Positions 33,519 to 42,599 are shown, counted from the first letter of the stretch. The stretch is DNA of 64,000 nt from Haloarcula salinisoli (GCF_019599405.1 NZ_RKLQ01000004.1:62001-126000); one strand, 5' to 3'. Made by a program: numbers and translations. Notes: generated by a model not told the origin, from the letters alone.

Positions 33519-36290
33519 GTGCCGCAATCCGCCACTAAGCTCACCGCAAGGAGTATCGTCAACGAACTCAATCCCCAGGTGACTGAAGTTACTCGCCTGT
33601 CGTCCCAGCGGGCTGACCGACTGCGAGAGTTTATCTGCGGCCATCTACCTCCCGACATATCGGTCGCTGTCCGAGTCTCACTGGGTGTGCAGACCGCAGC
33701 AGTGCTCCCTGCCGACGTCGACGCAGTTGTCTCATCAGATGCGACTGAAATCGAACGCGTTCAAGCGGAGGCCCTCTTAGCCGATATCGATGCAGACTAC
33801 CTGGTGCTGATAACGGGGAATGAGGCCGACTTAGACCGAATCCCACTCAACGACCAGCTCACTGCCGATCATGCACACCAGTTCGGACTCGCATTTCACG
33901 AACTGCTCCACATCCTCAAAACCGCTATTAGTGGCATCGGTGACCTCATCGAAGCTAACGTCGAATCCCAGTTCCACGAGCAGGTTCACGACCTCATCAA
34001 TCTCATCGAGGATGGGGCAATCGAGTCAGAAGCGATTCACGGCGACAATTTCAGTGACAACGCTGGCATCCGTCTGGAATTGACTCGACGTCTCCACTCA
34101 CAGACGCCAGAGGATTTACCTGCGGACAAGTGCCTCAAATATTCTTTCTGGGACGCAGTGACTGGATATCTCTACGACAGAGCTATCTTCGAGACTGGCA
34201 CAATCGACTGCTTGCTCAACCCGAAGGATACACGACTCGAGTTCTTGACCGAGGCCGATAGAGATGCGTTTCTCACTGTCCAGAAGCAGTTGGATGAGAT
34301 GGTCGACAGCGCCCTGAAAATACGGAGCGCAAGTCGAGATGATACCGACCACGGACATGATAAGGCCGCTTCACTCCACAGAGCACGGGTCGTAATCGAC
34401 ACCTGGAACAATGCCATCGAGCCGTTGCTCGAAGTAGACGACGAGCCCAAGCAAACTTCCAGCGAAGACGGTGCTACCGCTCCGGAAGTAGACAACAATG
34501 CTGCAAGGGGTGCTGAAGCAACCCACGAATCACAAAATGGTGATCGAGATGCAGATTCGAGCCGAAACGAAGGGAGGTTGTCAGATTCACAGACGAAAGA
34601 ACCCGCTGGTGAACAGGACGAGAATTTCGACACGGACGTTACACTCGACCGTCAAGCCACGGAGACCTCTGGACAGGATATCTTTGAGCAGCCGCTGATT
34701 ACACCTGAGCCTGATTCGACCAAAGCGGGGAGGTTAGATCCGTCTGGTGGAGGCGGCGGAATTGAGCCAGAAGCTGCTTTGGCATCGAATAGTCCCCTCT
34801 CCCAAGGAAGTCCAGAACGATCGTCGGATAATTTGGATAATATGGATAATCCGAGTTATCAAGATACTGTAGATGACCGGGCTGAGGACGAAACTGTTGA
34901 ACCACAAACGAAGGCGCAGGCAATCGCACAAGCGACAGAACGTGCAAGGGAGACACAGCAGGCCGATGATGGTCATCGTGGGCAAGATGCGGTAGACGAT
35001 GGTGACGACAAGCTGGAGTCAACGGCGAGTCAACTCACACTCGATACTTTCGAGCGAGACAGCCAACAAACCTCTGGAGATAGTCCACACTCCGAAAGCA
35101 AGGAAAGCACCGGCAAGGGGGACGAAGGTACAATCGATCTTCCAACTCCCAATTTAGCCGGCGCGACATCATCACCCGACGCTGAGAGCAACAGTGGTGA
35201 CGCGGAGATGGACCAGAGTGGCTTAGATGAGAGTATGGCTCCCGAACTGCCAAGCGTTGCTGAAATCCCGTCAGGACCGGCTCACGGCCAGCAAGAAGAT
35301 AGGTCCTCGAGAGGAGATACCGAGACCTTCGAGACGGCGCTCTCTCAAGACAAGCGAGCAGCCCACGGTGAAGCCACAAGAAATGGTATCGATGAAGAGG
35401 CCCTCGAAATTGAATTCGAGGCGCTAGCGGACCACTTTGCTCGTGCTACAGGAGAAGAGCAGGAGAAATCGTCCGCTCCCTTAGAACAAGATGAAGGCTC
35501 GGCAGGCGGCCCCGGCAGCCTTGAGGAATTGAATGTCTTGCCAGTGGGTGGAACTCCCGTTCCGAGAAACGAGTGGGCTGACGTAGAGAAAGGTGCTGAG
35601 CGGGTCGGAGACACGCTCGATATGTATCTCAGGTTAGATCGGCGAAAGAGTGTTCGTCGAGGACTCACAGCCGGCGCGTACGACACCAAGGCAGGACATC
35701 GGTTGGCAATCGGAGACCCTCGTGTGTGTAAGAGTCGGACCCTCGGAAACGAGAAGCAGTACTCCTTGGTCCTTATTCTCGATCGGTCGGGGTCGATGCG
35801 GAGAGGGACACCCGCAAAAATTGATGTCGCCACGAAAGCCGTCGCACGATTCGCTGTCGCAGCCGAAGGGCTGGGAATCAACGTTGCAATCGTCGACTTC
35901 ATCGACAACGAAGCCCGTCTTGCCAAGCCGTTCAGTGTCGACAGCAGGCACCTCCAGGCAACGTTGCTCGATACCTCCTGTGGCGGTGGGACGCCTCTGG
36001 CAGACGCTATCTCACTTGGGAACCAACTAGTGGAAACACAGCGTGACGAGCCGCTTATCATCACAATGACGGATGGACTCCCCAGTGACAGCGACGATGT
36101 CGAAGTTCAGATTCGGGACTCAATCGCTCCAGTCTGTTCGCTGACGCTCGCAACGGATTGTACCCCTGGGTCTCCTCCAGCTAGAGCAGAAGAACTAGCC
36201 CCGTATTTCGAGCGGGAGTCAGTAATCTACTCGGCCGAACGGCTTGATGATCGGCTCGAACAGTTCGCGAGTTTGCTCGCGGGCTTTTAG
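33519..36290 (+). CDS. large VWA-domain protein, partner of the MoxR ATPase
   Basis: 923 residues from the GTG at 33519. The listed frame also opens earlier at a TTG that would translate the hairpin element. The N-terminal 300 residues are helical and contain HELLH in a zinc-protease-like context (FHELLHILKTAISG). The centre (about 310-680) is an Asp/Glu/Ser/Gln-rich linker. The C-terminal VWA domain has the MIDAS motif DRSGS (from D755), a conserved Thr in GGGTPLADAI, and TDGLPSD. The layout resembles CobT-like VWA proteins. It probably forms a complex with the MoxR ATPase. The linker DNA includes four 9-bp partition-type units. Confidence 0.8.
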   Translation: MPQSATKLTARSIVNELNPQVTEVTRLSSQRADRLREFICGHLPPDISVAVRVSLGVQTAAVLPADVDAVVSSDATEIERVQAEALLADIDADYLVLITGNEADLDRIPLNDQLTADHAHQFGLAFHELLHILKTAISGIGDLIEANVESQFHEQVHDLINLIEDGAIESEAIHGDNFSDNAGIRLELTRRLHSQTPEDLPADKCLKYSFWDAVTGYLYDRAIFETGTIDCLLNPKDTRLEFLTEADRDAFLTVQKQLDEMVDSALKIRSASRDDTDHGHDKAASLHRARVVIDTWNNAIEPLLEVDDEPKQTSSEDGATAPEVDNNAARGAEATHESQNGDRDADSSRNEGRLSDSQTKEPAGEQDENFDTDVTLDRQATETSGQDIFEQPLITPEPDSTKAGRLDPSGGGGGIEPEAALASNSPLSQGSPERSSDNLDNMDNPSYQDTVDDRAEDETVEPQTKAQAIAQATERARETQQADDGHRGQDAVDDGDDKLESTASQLTLDTFERDSQQTSGDSPHSESKESTGKGDEGTIDLPTPNLAGATSSPDAESNSGDAEMDQSGLDESMAPELPSVAEIPSGPAHGQQEDRSSRGDTETFETALSQDKRAAHGEATRNGIDEEALEIEFEALADHFARATGEEQEKSSAPLEQDEGSAGGPGSLEELNVLPVGGTPVPRNEWADVEKGAERVGDTLDMYLRLDRRKSVRRGLTAGAYDTKAGHRLAIGDPRVCKSRTLGNEKQYSLVLILDRSGSMRRGTPAKIDVATKAVARFAVAAEGLGINVAIVDFIDNEARLAKPFSVDSRHLQATLLDTSCGGGTPLADAISLGNQLVETQRDEPLIITMTDGLPSDSDDVEVQIRDSIAPVCSLTLATDCTPGSPPARAEELAPYFERESVIYSAERLDDRLEQFASLLAGF
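34825..34860. repeat. four in-phase 9-bp partition-type units inside the VWA gene
   Basis: CGGATAATT, TGGATAATA, TGGATAATC, CGAGTTATC follow without gaps and encode SDNLDNMDNPSYQ. The same unit and phase occur upstream of parA at 54164-54496. Since nine bases are three codons, the site is compatible with coding. Confidence 0.6.
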
Positions 36291-36314
36291 CCCCAGTTAG
36301 ACGTCTGAGATCAC

Positions 36315-36346
36315 CGCTAGTTTGTGGCCCCCAGTGGGGTGAGGGC
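36315..36346 (+). promoter_or_regulatory. hairpin leader element, copy 6
   Basis: CGCTAGTTTGTGG, CCCCC, AGT, GGGG, TGAGGGCG; the stem end is 21-25 bp before the ATG at 36363. The GGTGA within it could also pair with the 16S 3' end. Confidence 0.6.
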
Positions 36347-36362
36347 GCTTCGTCCGAACTCC

Positions 36363-37364
36363 ATGAGCAATCCGACTATCGAATCTGCAGACGACCGTGT
36401 GCCACCGCTCTCGTTACCAGCTGGATCTCTCTCCCGTAGCGACCGGCGGTATGGGTACGAGGTAGGCGTCGATCCGCCAGATATCGAACCCATAGAGCAT
36501 CAAATCCGTCTCGATTTCATTAACGGCGAGCGGATTCGGTCCGACCACCTACTGAGCGATTACAACCATTGGACCTACGATGCTGATGATCCGTCTACCG
36601 ACCCTTGGCTCCGAGGGCCGGCGAAACCGAATGGGCTGCAATTAGCTGAGGAGTCCTGTCTTTACCGGGTGAAAGAAGAAGAACGCTTCTTCGAATGCCC
36701 AGAGGACAGCGCTGTGATAGCGGATGCCCCAGTCTACCTTGCAGCACAATTAGAGGAGGTCAGAGAGCACGACGACACCGAAAGCGCACTCGAAAAAGCG
36801 AGAGAACGACGCGTAAACTGGTACCGAGAATCGATTCCCGGTAAGAATCTGTACCAGATACTCAAGAAGTCGTCATATGGGACGCTCATCAGTGGCGGCA
36901 AAGGGCCATCACTGGCCACTGCTGCATTGACCGAGGACAATGTGTTTGAGGGAACAGTCGTTGTCAGTGAGGATACGGACCCGAAAAAATACGCCAGACA
37001 GCAGAACCTCCCGGAAGAGTTCGTCTATCGTGAGTCAGAATTCACCCATGCGGATTCGGATCCTGCTCCCTCTATCGTGGACTTTGGAATCGAATTGCCT
37101 GCACCACTCTTGATTGGTTGCTTCGTTAACGGCAGTCGGTATCCCTTCATTCCCTGGGGAGATGGATTGACCTGCTCCTGCCCGTACAAGCATGACCAGG
37201 CGTGGCGGGTCATGTGCAAACACGAATTGCTTGCGAGCAATATCTGTGGGTTCGAATCGTCATCGATCTTCATCCCGAGTGTCAGGGGTATCGATATTCC
37301 ACATCGGGCACGGCGATTCGTCAGTCCCGAAATTGCTGCGACGCACCGATCGACTACAAACTGA
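36363..37364 (+). CDS. SWIM zinc-finger protein
   Basis: 333 residues from the ATG at 36363, placed after hairpin element copy 6. The C-terminal SWIM motif is CSCPYKHDQAWRVMCKHEL: CxC, then CxH. The rest is acidic alpha/beta sequence. SWIM fingers bind DNA or protein; haloarchaeal versions often lie on plasmids and near recombination genes. It follows the VWA gene by 72 bp and could belong to the same functional set. Specific role unknown. Confidence 0.8.
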   Translation: MSNPTIESADDRVPPLSLPAGSLSRSDRRYGYEVGVDPPDIEPIEHQIRLDFINGERIRSDHLLSDYNHWTYDADDPSTDPWLRGPAKPNGLQLAEESCLYRVKEEERFFECPEDSAVIADAPVYLAAQLEEVREHDDTESALEKARERRVNWYRESIPGKNLYQILKKSSYGTLISGGKGPSLATAALTEDNVFEGTVVVSEDTDPKKYARQQNLPEEFVYRESEFTHADSDPAPSIVDFGIELPAPLLIGCFVNGSRYPFIPWGDGLTCSCPYKHDQAWRVMCKHELLASNICGFESSSIFIPSVRGIDIPHRARRFVSPEIAATHRSTTN

Positions 37365-37386
37365 GCCGCCTTTCATTTGTACTCCC

Positions 37387-37546
37387 ATGACTACATTACT
37401 GGACGACGATATCCGAAAGAGGGTCACCAACCCTCTCGATTCGGTTCACCAAGAAACCGGAGACACCCCGTTTCGAGTGTTTTCCGACTGGGTCAACCTA
37501 ACACTCGCTAGCTTCACCGGTGATGAAGAAAACTATCTTTCTTCGA
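37387..37546 (+). pseudogene. 5' piece of a GQYFTP-type methylase-like gene
   Basis: Starts MTTLLDDDIRKRVTNPLDSVHQETGDTPFRVFSDWVNLTLASFTGDEENYLSS, then the frame enters a tnpB element. It continues beyond that element at 38986. The ATG is 22 bp after the SWIM gene. Confidence 0.65.
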
Positions 37547-37672
37547 GGAGAGAATCCCGTCGTTTACGACGGGAGTGAATCCGATAACCCTGACGCCAAC
37601 TCCCGCCGATAGCAGCCCGGATATTCAACGATAATCCGGGCCATTAAGTAATATTACCGACATAGGCTATGT

Positions 37673-38923
37673 ATGGCGATTGAGGCCACTCGAACCTATG
37701 TTGGTTCCATCCAGAACCACCGGCAGGTCTGTGGCGGCCTCGATTCGCTCGGTGATTCCGCCTCCAAAATTTGGAACGTCGCGCGATGGACAGCAGAACG
37801 CATCTGGGATGCAACTGGCGAAATACCAGATGAGGGCGTGCTGAAATCGTACCTGAAGAACCAAGCGTGCTGGAAAGATTTGAACGCACAATCCAGTCAG
37901 AAAGTCATCGAAGAACTTTCGGACGCTTTCCAGTCATGGTTTGACCTGCGACAGAAAGACGACACGGCGAATCCGCCCGGCTACCGCAAACACGGCGACA
38001 AACGACCACGGAGCACGGTCACATTCAAAGAAGACGGATTCAAATACGACGCCGAGAACAACCGCGTCCGCCTCTCGAAAGGCTCGAATCTGAAAGACCA
38101 CTTCTCGGACTTCCTCCTCTGTGAGTACCAGATGCGCCCGGATGTTGACCTCTCAGAAGTCAACTCGGTGCAGAACGTCCGAGCGGTCTGGAACGGCGAC
38201 GAATGGGAGCTGCATTTCGTCTGCAAAGTTGAACTCGAAACGAACGACTCAGCAGGCGACGGCGTGGCAGGAATCGACCTCGGCATCACGAACATCGCCA
38301 CGGTTGCCTTCCCTGACGAATACGTGCTGTACCCCGGCAACTCGCTCAAGCAAGACAAGCACTACTTCAAGCGTTCTGAGTACGATACTGAAGGGGAGGA
38401 CGGCCCGTCTGAGAAGTCGATGTGGGCACGGCGAAAACTCACAGAGCGTGAGACGCACTTTTACCACACGCTGACGGATGCCATCATCACGGAGTGTGTC
38501 GAACGCGGTGTTGGCACGCTGGCGGTGAGTTGGCCCGAAAATGTGCGAGAGTCGGATTGGGGCAAGACCGGCAACAAGAAGTTGCACTCGTGGGCGTTCG
38601 ACCGCATCTACCAATACCTCGAATACAAAGGCGAGATCCGTGGCGTTGAGGTGCTGAAGGAGAACGAATGGGGAACCAGTAAGACCTGTTCACGGTGTGG
38701 TTCCGAGCAGAAGTCGAACCGAAAGCACCGTGGTCTGTACGTCTGCTCGTCGTGTGAATTGGTCGGGAACGCAGATTGCAACGGGGCGGAGAATATGCGG
38801 CAGAAGATAACTCCGAGTCCTCACGGCGAGGATAGGAGTAACGGCTGTGTGGCACAGCCATCGACATACTTGTTCGACCGCGAGAGCGGGACGTTTCGCA
38901 CGAGAGAGCAAGCCGTGTCGTAG
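37673..38923 (+). CDS. tnpB: TnpB RNA-guided nuclease, copy 2
   Basis: 416 residues. RuvC motifs: GIDLGITNIA (D), SWPENVRESDWGK (E) and GNADCNGAENM (D). The zinc finger is CSRCGS...CSSCEL. The catalytic acids look intact. The C-terminus extends beyond the last RuvC motif with a variable tail (DRSNGCVAQPST...). The gene lies wholly within the element 37547-38985. It should be an active RNA-guided nuclease, by comparison with the family. Confidence 0.9.
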   Translation: MAIEATRTYVGSIQNHRQVCGGLDSLGDSASKIWNVARWTAERIWDATGEIPDEGVLKSYLKNQACWKDLNAQSSQKVIEELSDAFQSWFDLRQKDDTANPPGYRKHGDKRPRSTVTFKEDGFKYDAENNRVRLSKGSNLKDHFSDFLLCEYQMRPDVDLSEVNSVQNVRAVWNGDEWELHFVCKVELETNDSAGDGVAGIDLGITNIATVAFPDEYVLYPGNSLKQDKHYFKRSEYDTEGEDGPSEKSMWARRKLTERETHFYHTLTDAIITECVERGVGTLAVSWPENVRESDWGKTGNKKLHSWAFDRIYQYLEYKGEIRGVEVLKENEWGTSKTCSRCGSEQKSNRKHRGLYVCSSCELVGNADCNGAENMRQKITPSPHGEDRSNGCVAQPSTYLFDRESGTFRTREQAVS

Positions 38924-38947
38924 ACCAGCAAATATCCCACCTTCGGT

Positions 38948-38985
38948 ACGGGAAGCCTCGCCGTTTACGGCGAGGAGGATGTCAC
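38948..38985 (+). ncRNA. right-end (omega-type) RNA region of copy 2
   Basis: Stem CCTCGCCG/CGGCGAGG with loop TTTA, preceded by CGGGAAG and followed by AGGATGTCAC. The same structure in copy 4 (44936-44973) has compensatory changes, as expected for a guide-RNA scaffold. Confidence 0.55.
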
Positions 38986-39459
38986 CAGAAGATACTCAGC
39001 CGATACAGGATCGACGGATTCGATGAGGATGCTGTAGACCAACTAGTCAACCTTCATGTCGAGGCTCTCGGAGGGTTAGTCCTCGGGTTGGAAGAGTCAA
39101 ACGAGGATATTCTGGGAGGGGTGTACGAACACTACGGCCTTACTAGCGACCGCTTTGGTCAGTACTTCACACCAGGCCCGGTGAGCCGAGCGATGGCAGC
39201 GATGACTATTCCAGACGACGGGGAGCTACGAGAGGCAACACTTGATGATCCACTGGTCATCGGTGACATATCCGGGTGTGGGAGTGGACGACTCATTGTA
39301 GACACTGCTCGGCAGTTACGGGCAGTTGCCCCCGAGGTTCCGGCTGTCTTCCTTGGATACGAAAAGGATTCGCTGTGTGCAAAGATGGCAGTAATCAATT
39401 GCGTACTCAACGACATCACCGGATACGTTCTCCTCGGTGACGCTGTAAACTACCCTACT
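38986..39459 (+). pseudogene. middle piece of the methylase-like gene
   Basis: Frame continues QKILSRYRIDGFDEDAVDQL... then GQYFTPGPVSRAMAAM (HsdM-type N6-methylase signature), and the SAM-binding-like DISGCGSGRL, through GDAVNY where the next element begins. It carries the recognisable domain of the gene. Confidence 0.7.
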
Positions 39460-40899
39460 CCCTCAGCGCATACGCGCCTCGGTGCTTGAGTGTAGGGCTT
39501 TGATGTGGACTCCCGGCAATCAGTCACCGGCAATAGGCTGGTGACTCTCGCCGCTCAACGTCCCACCATTCAGACGCACGTCTACTGGTGCGTCTCCGGT
39601 CCTCGACGTGGGCGAGGACCGGAGTCTGTGTTTCCGCTTCCGGGCGTATCGTAGCCCGATGTTCTTCGCGGCGTTATAGTCCGCGTTGACCTCGTAGCCG
39701 CACTTCTGGCAGTGAAAGTGTTCGCCATCACGGTTTGCTTCGTGCGTGAACCCACAGTCTGTCCGAGAGCAGCGCTGGGACGTGTGGTTCGATGCAACCT
39801 GCTTCGCCGTAACGCCGCGTTCGGCGCCCTTGTACTCGACGTACTCGACCAAGCGACGGAACGCCCACACGTGATGCCACTTCGCCTGTGGAAGTCGCTC
39901 TCGGATGTCCGTTAAGTCCTCGAACACGATCACGTCGCAATCATGTTCGACGGCTTCAGTGACGATTTCGTTGGCGACAGTGTGGATGTACTGCTTTCGC
40001 CACGATTCTTCACGCTTACCCAGACGAAGAAGCGCGTTGTGCGCAGCTTGCGTTCCACGCTGTTGCATCTCACTCCGCCGTTTCTCAAACTCACGGCACC
40101 AATGGTCGTATTCATCGCCCTGCCAGAACGTACCGGTTGAAGCTACTGCGAGGCTGTTGACGCCGAGGTCGATACCGAGGACTGTTTGGTGCTCGGTATC
40201 TTCCGAAACCTCAGGCTTGTCATCATCAGAATCGTACTTCCGGGTCGTGATGTGGAAGTAGAACTCGTCAGTTGCCTTATCGTATTGCAGTGTGCTCGCC
40301 CGGAACTCGTACTCCTCCGAGAGAACATACCGCTCGTAGGGGGTCGGACTGTCTGCCGGAAGCTCAAAGTCGCACTCAACGCGCCCGTTAACGGTCGAGA
40401 GGGACACACGGTTACGATAAAACGTAGCGCTCCGCTTATCATAGAGCATACTCCATGACGTGAACTCAGGCTGACTCACCCGCTGGCCTTGCTTCCACCG
40501 TTCGACACATCCATTTACGGCTTGGACGGCGCGTCGGATGGCTTCTTGAACGAGATTCGCGGTGAGGTCGGTTTCCACGCGGAGTTCCCCGTAGAGCGCG
40601 TCCCGTGCAGTTGTGTTGGCCGTTATACATTCTGTGTAAGAGACGTCAGACCAACAGAAATCTGCAGCACGGTTGGCGCAGTGAAGGAACTGCTGAGCAG
40701 ATTCGTGGAGATCCTCATGTCGCTCGTCGGGAACGACAAGTTTGACGGGCGCAGTACGCCGGACCTCCATGTTTCAGATTTGGGCTTAACGGTTCTTATA
40801 CATTCGGGGGTCGGGTAGCTACCGTCGTACAGTTATCTCGTCCTTCGTCGGTTTCCCCTCCGACCTACTCACTCGCTTTGCTCGCTCCTTAATCTCGTA
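39460..40899 (-). mobile_element. tnpB-only (IS1341-type) element, copy 3, minus orientation
   Basis: The right end (lower coordinate) has CCTACTCCCTCAGCGCATAC (39460-39479), pairing with TTGAGTGTAGG downstream. The left end has CCTAC/GTAGG-type repeats around 40860-40900. It belongs to a different subgroup from copies 2 and 4. Boundaries are approximate. It interrupts the methylase-like gene a second time. Confidence 0.65.
39520..40770 (-). CDS. tnpB: TnpB RNA-guided nuclease, copy 3
   Basis: 416 residues. RuvC motifs: LGIDLGVNSLAVAS (D), VIVFEDLTDIRERL (E) and VNADYNAAKNIG (D). Cys ligands: CSRTDCGF and CQKCGY. All catalytic acids are present. It lies on the minus strand inside the element 39460-40899. 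It has a Gln/His-rich N-terminus (ESAQQFLHCANRAADFCW), the usual WED/REC start of this TnpB group. Confidence 0.9.
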   Translation of the reverse strand: MEVRRTAPVKLVVPDERHEDLHESAQQFLHCANRAADFCWSDVSYTECITANTTARDALYGELRVETDLTANLVQEAIRRAVQAVNGCVERWKQGQRVSQPEFTSWSMLYDKRSATFYRNRVSLSTVNGRVECDFELPADSPTPYERYVLSEEYEFRASTLQYDKATDEFYFHITTRKYDSDDDKPEVSEDTEHQTVLGIDLGVNSLAVASTGTFWQGDEYDHWCREFEKRRSEMQQRGTQAAHNALLRLGKREESWRKQYIHTVANEIVTEAVEHDCDVIVFEDLTDIRERLPQAKWHHVWAFRRLVEYVEYKGAERGVTAKQVASNHTSQRCSRTDCGFTHEANRDGEHFHCQKCGYEVNADYNAAKNIGLRYARKRKHRLRSSPTSRTGDAPVDVRLNGGTLSGESHQPIAGD

Positions 40900-41104
40900 G
40901 GCTCTACATCAAATCAAGCTGAAACTCAAGCCTCAGAAAGTGTGGTCAGCTGGAACAGGACGGATGCTCAAGGGGGAACGACCAGTATCCGTATTGACTG
41001 TTGAAGAGACGGATTGGGTTGTGTCACGATTCTTCGGAGAGGAAGACAGAATCGCTGCTGAAGAAACCTCACAGGGATCTCTTGTCGACTTTGAACTCGG
41101 CTAG
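40900..41104 (+). pseudogene. 3' piece of the methylase-like gene
   Basis: The frame reads LHQIKLKLKPQKVWSAGTGRMLKGERPVSVLTVEETDWVVSRFFGEEDRIAAEETSQGSLVDFELG and stops at 41104. It is in the position expected for the C-terminus of the interrupted gene. No NPPY/F motif is seen in any piece, so the parent may have been catalytically inactive or part was lost. Confidence 0.5.
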
Positions 41105-41168
41105 CCGATGTGGAGAGACTGAAATCGCCGATAGATCGGGTTGTAACGGTTGTAAACTCCTCTATTAT

Positions 41169-41462
41169 ATGCGGAATCTCGACGTATTGCAAACCGTGAA
41201 TGTCGCCCAAAGATATCCCACTCTCAGTCCTAAATCCGATGTCGAAGTCGATTCTTACAGGATACTAACAATAATGGATGGTCCAGGAGTGACAGGGTTA
41301 GAGCGGTATTGGCTCGGTTATTATCGAGAAGATCTACACGACGATGATGGATCGTTTCTGGCACGGCCAGTGGGACATCACGAGCTACCCCACCCGATGA
41401 CACGACCTGAAATCGAAGACTGGGCACTTGACCGGTTGAGTATTCCTGACGACGCGTTCTAG
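41169..41462 (+). CDS. small hypothetical protein
   Basis: 97 residues from the ATG at 41169. It contains VDSYRILTIMDGPGVTGLERYWLGYYREDLHDDDGSFLARPVGHHELPHPMTRPEIEDWALDRLSIPDDAF. The composition is typical for haloarchaea. No family is recognised. It follows the broken methylase gene by 64 bp. Confidence 0.6.
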   Translation: MRNLDVLQTVNVAQRYPTLSPKSDVEVDSYRILTIMDGPGVTGLERYWLGYYREDLHDDDGSFLARPVGHHELPHPMTRPEIEDWALDRLSIPDDAF

Positions 41463-41611
41463 AAATTGGGAGTATCAGATAGAGTTTGAGTCGGTAGGTG
41501 GTCCCACCCTCCGCAAACGACTCTGGTTTATTTTCCGCGGGCGGACTGGCGGGACAGTGACGGCTATCCAGTTGCGCCGTTGACGGAGTCTTTTCCGCCG
41601 ATGGGGATACC

Positions 41612-42025
41612 ATGGTTACAGAGAATACTAAGAAAAGCAGCTGCACAGAGCGATCGTTTGCGGTCCATCATCAGAGTGTATTTGTGGAAGATACGGCCAG
41701 CTCTGACGGTAGCGGCGAGACTGAACTGCTCGAAATCGATGACACACCCTTCGAAACCACACTGTCTGACCACGGGCTGGATATCGACACACAGGCCAGA
41801 ACCCCACGAATCGACAGTGGAGGGAGCCAAGAGTTCATCGATGACCGACCGTTGTCAGCTATCCGGGCGAGCAACGGAGGGGACGGCACAGAGGGGAGAC
41901 AAGAAGCACTTTTCGTCAACACCGAGGTTGACCAGCGGACGTTGGGTGGCGGCCAAGCCAACGCCAGGTGCCTGTTCGAAACTGAACCTCGACAGAAATC
42001 CAGACTCAATGCCGATGAGGAATAG
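41612..42025 (+). CDS. acidic hypothetical protein
   Basis: 137 residues with Asp/Glu/Thr-rich, probably disordered sequence (ETELLEIDDTPFETTLSDHGLDIDTQ). An overlapping frame (41580-42086) is basic and Ser/Arg-rich and is judged the shadow. The C-terminus holds QEALFVNTEVDQRTLGGGQANARCLFE. No family is recognised. Confidence 0.5.
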   Translation: MVTENTKKSSCTERSFAVHHQSVFVEDTASSDGSGETELLEIDDTPFETTLSDHGLDIDTQARTPRIDSGGSQEFIDDRPLSAIRASNGGDGTEGRQEALFVNTEVDQRTLGGGQANARCLFETEPRQKSRLNADEE

Positions 42026-42060
42026 CTTGTATCTCCTGCAGGTTTGTCTCACCCGACGAG

Positions 42061-42354
42061 ATGATGGCTTCGAGAAGTACAGATAGGAAACCTGGCCGGG
42101 AACAGCAAGTCTACGATGTCGTAATCGAAATAACTCTGGAAAATACCGACCGAGGGGTAGCTGATGAGTTCTCGATGGCACTGCAGATTAGGGAACTCGA
42201 CCTCGCCTCAATCGAGGTGATTCTATCGGTGGTTGCGCCAAACCAATGCGCTGCCTACGCCAGAGGGAACGCGCTAGCCCGGGCCGTACTGGATGCTGCC
42301 GGTCTCGTCGATGCATATCGTATCGGAGACGTCTCTCTAATCGAGGTACGATGA
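42061..42354 (+). CDS. small hypothetical protein
   Basis: 97 residues, VYDVVIEITLENTDRGVADEFSMALQIRELDLASIEVILSVVAPNQCAAYARGNALARAVLDAAGL. It looks like a compact alpha/beta protein. The next gene starts inside its last codons (ATGA-type overlap at 42351), so the two are co-translated. Function unknown. Confidence 0.65.
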   Translation: MMASRSTDRKPGREQQVYDVVIEITLENTDRGVADEFSMALQIRELDLASIEVILSVVAPNQCAAYARGNALARAVLDAAGLVDAYRIGDVSLIEVR

Positions 42355-42599
42355 TGCTCGTCTGTCCGGAGTGTCTGGAGGGTAAATTCTCGTGGGTTGT
42401 CGAACAGGTTCAGTTCGGTGCAGTGTACGAACTGGAGAACGGGGGATACACCGAAGAGACTTGGAAAAACGGGGATATTGTGGGTGACGACATCGCTGAC
42501 AACGGGGTATTCTGCTGTAGGTGCATGGAAGCTCGAGCCCACGAAGATCTTGTCCCGGCAAAAGGGGCTACTGACGACGCTGCAGTCGGGGCAGAATAA
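42351..42599 (+). CDS. small zinc-knuckle protein
   Basis: 82 residues from the first of two adjacent ATG codons. CPEC near residue 5 and CCRC near 61 could share a zinc. The middle (SWVVEQVQFGAVYELENGGYTEETWKNGDIVGDD) is beta-like. It overlaps the upstream gene by four bases. Function unknown. Confidence 0.65.
   Translation: MMLVCPECLEGKFSWVVEQVQFGAVYELENGGYTEETWKNGDIVGDDIADNGVFCCRCMEARAHEDLVPAKGATDDAAVGAE

Larger units (their letters stand above)
37547..38985 (+). mobile_element. tnpB-only (IS1341-type) element, copy 2
   Basis: The left end carries the hairpin CCCGTCGTTTACGACGGG (37556-37573) within GAATC...GAATC. The right end carries a matching hairpin and ends GATGTCAC at 38985. It encodes TnpB but no TnpA, and interrupts the methylase-like gene. 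Bases following the right end (CAGAAGATACTCAGCCGATA) are the expected native guide. Confidence 0.75.

Noticed and set aside
41580-42086. 168-codon plus-strand ORF overlapping 41612-42025
   Set aside because: Basic and Ser/Arg-rich, unlike haloarchaeal proteins; the acidic frame from 41612 is preferred.
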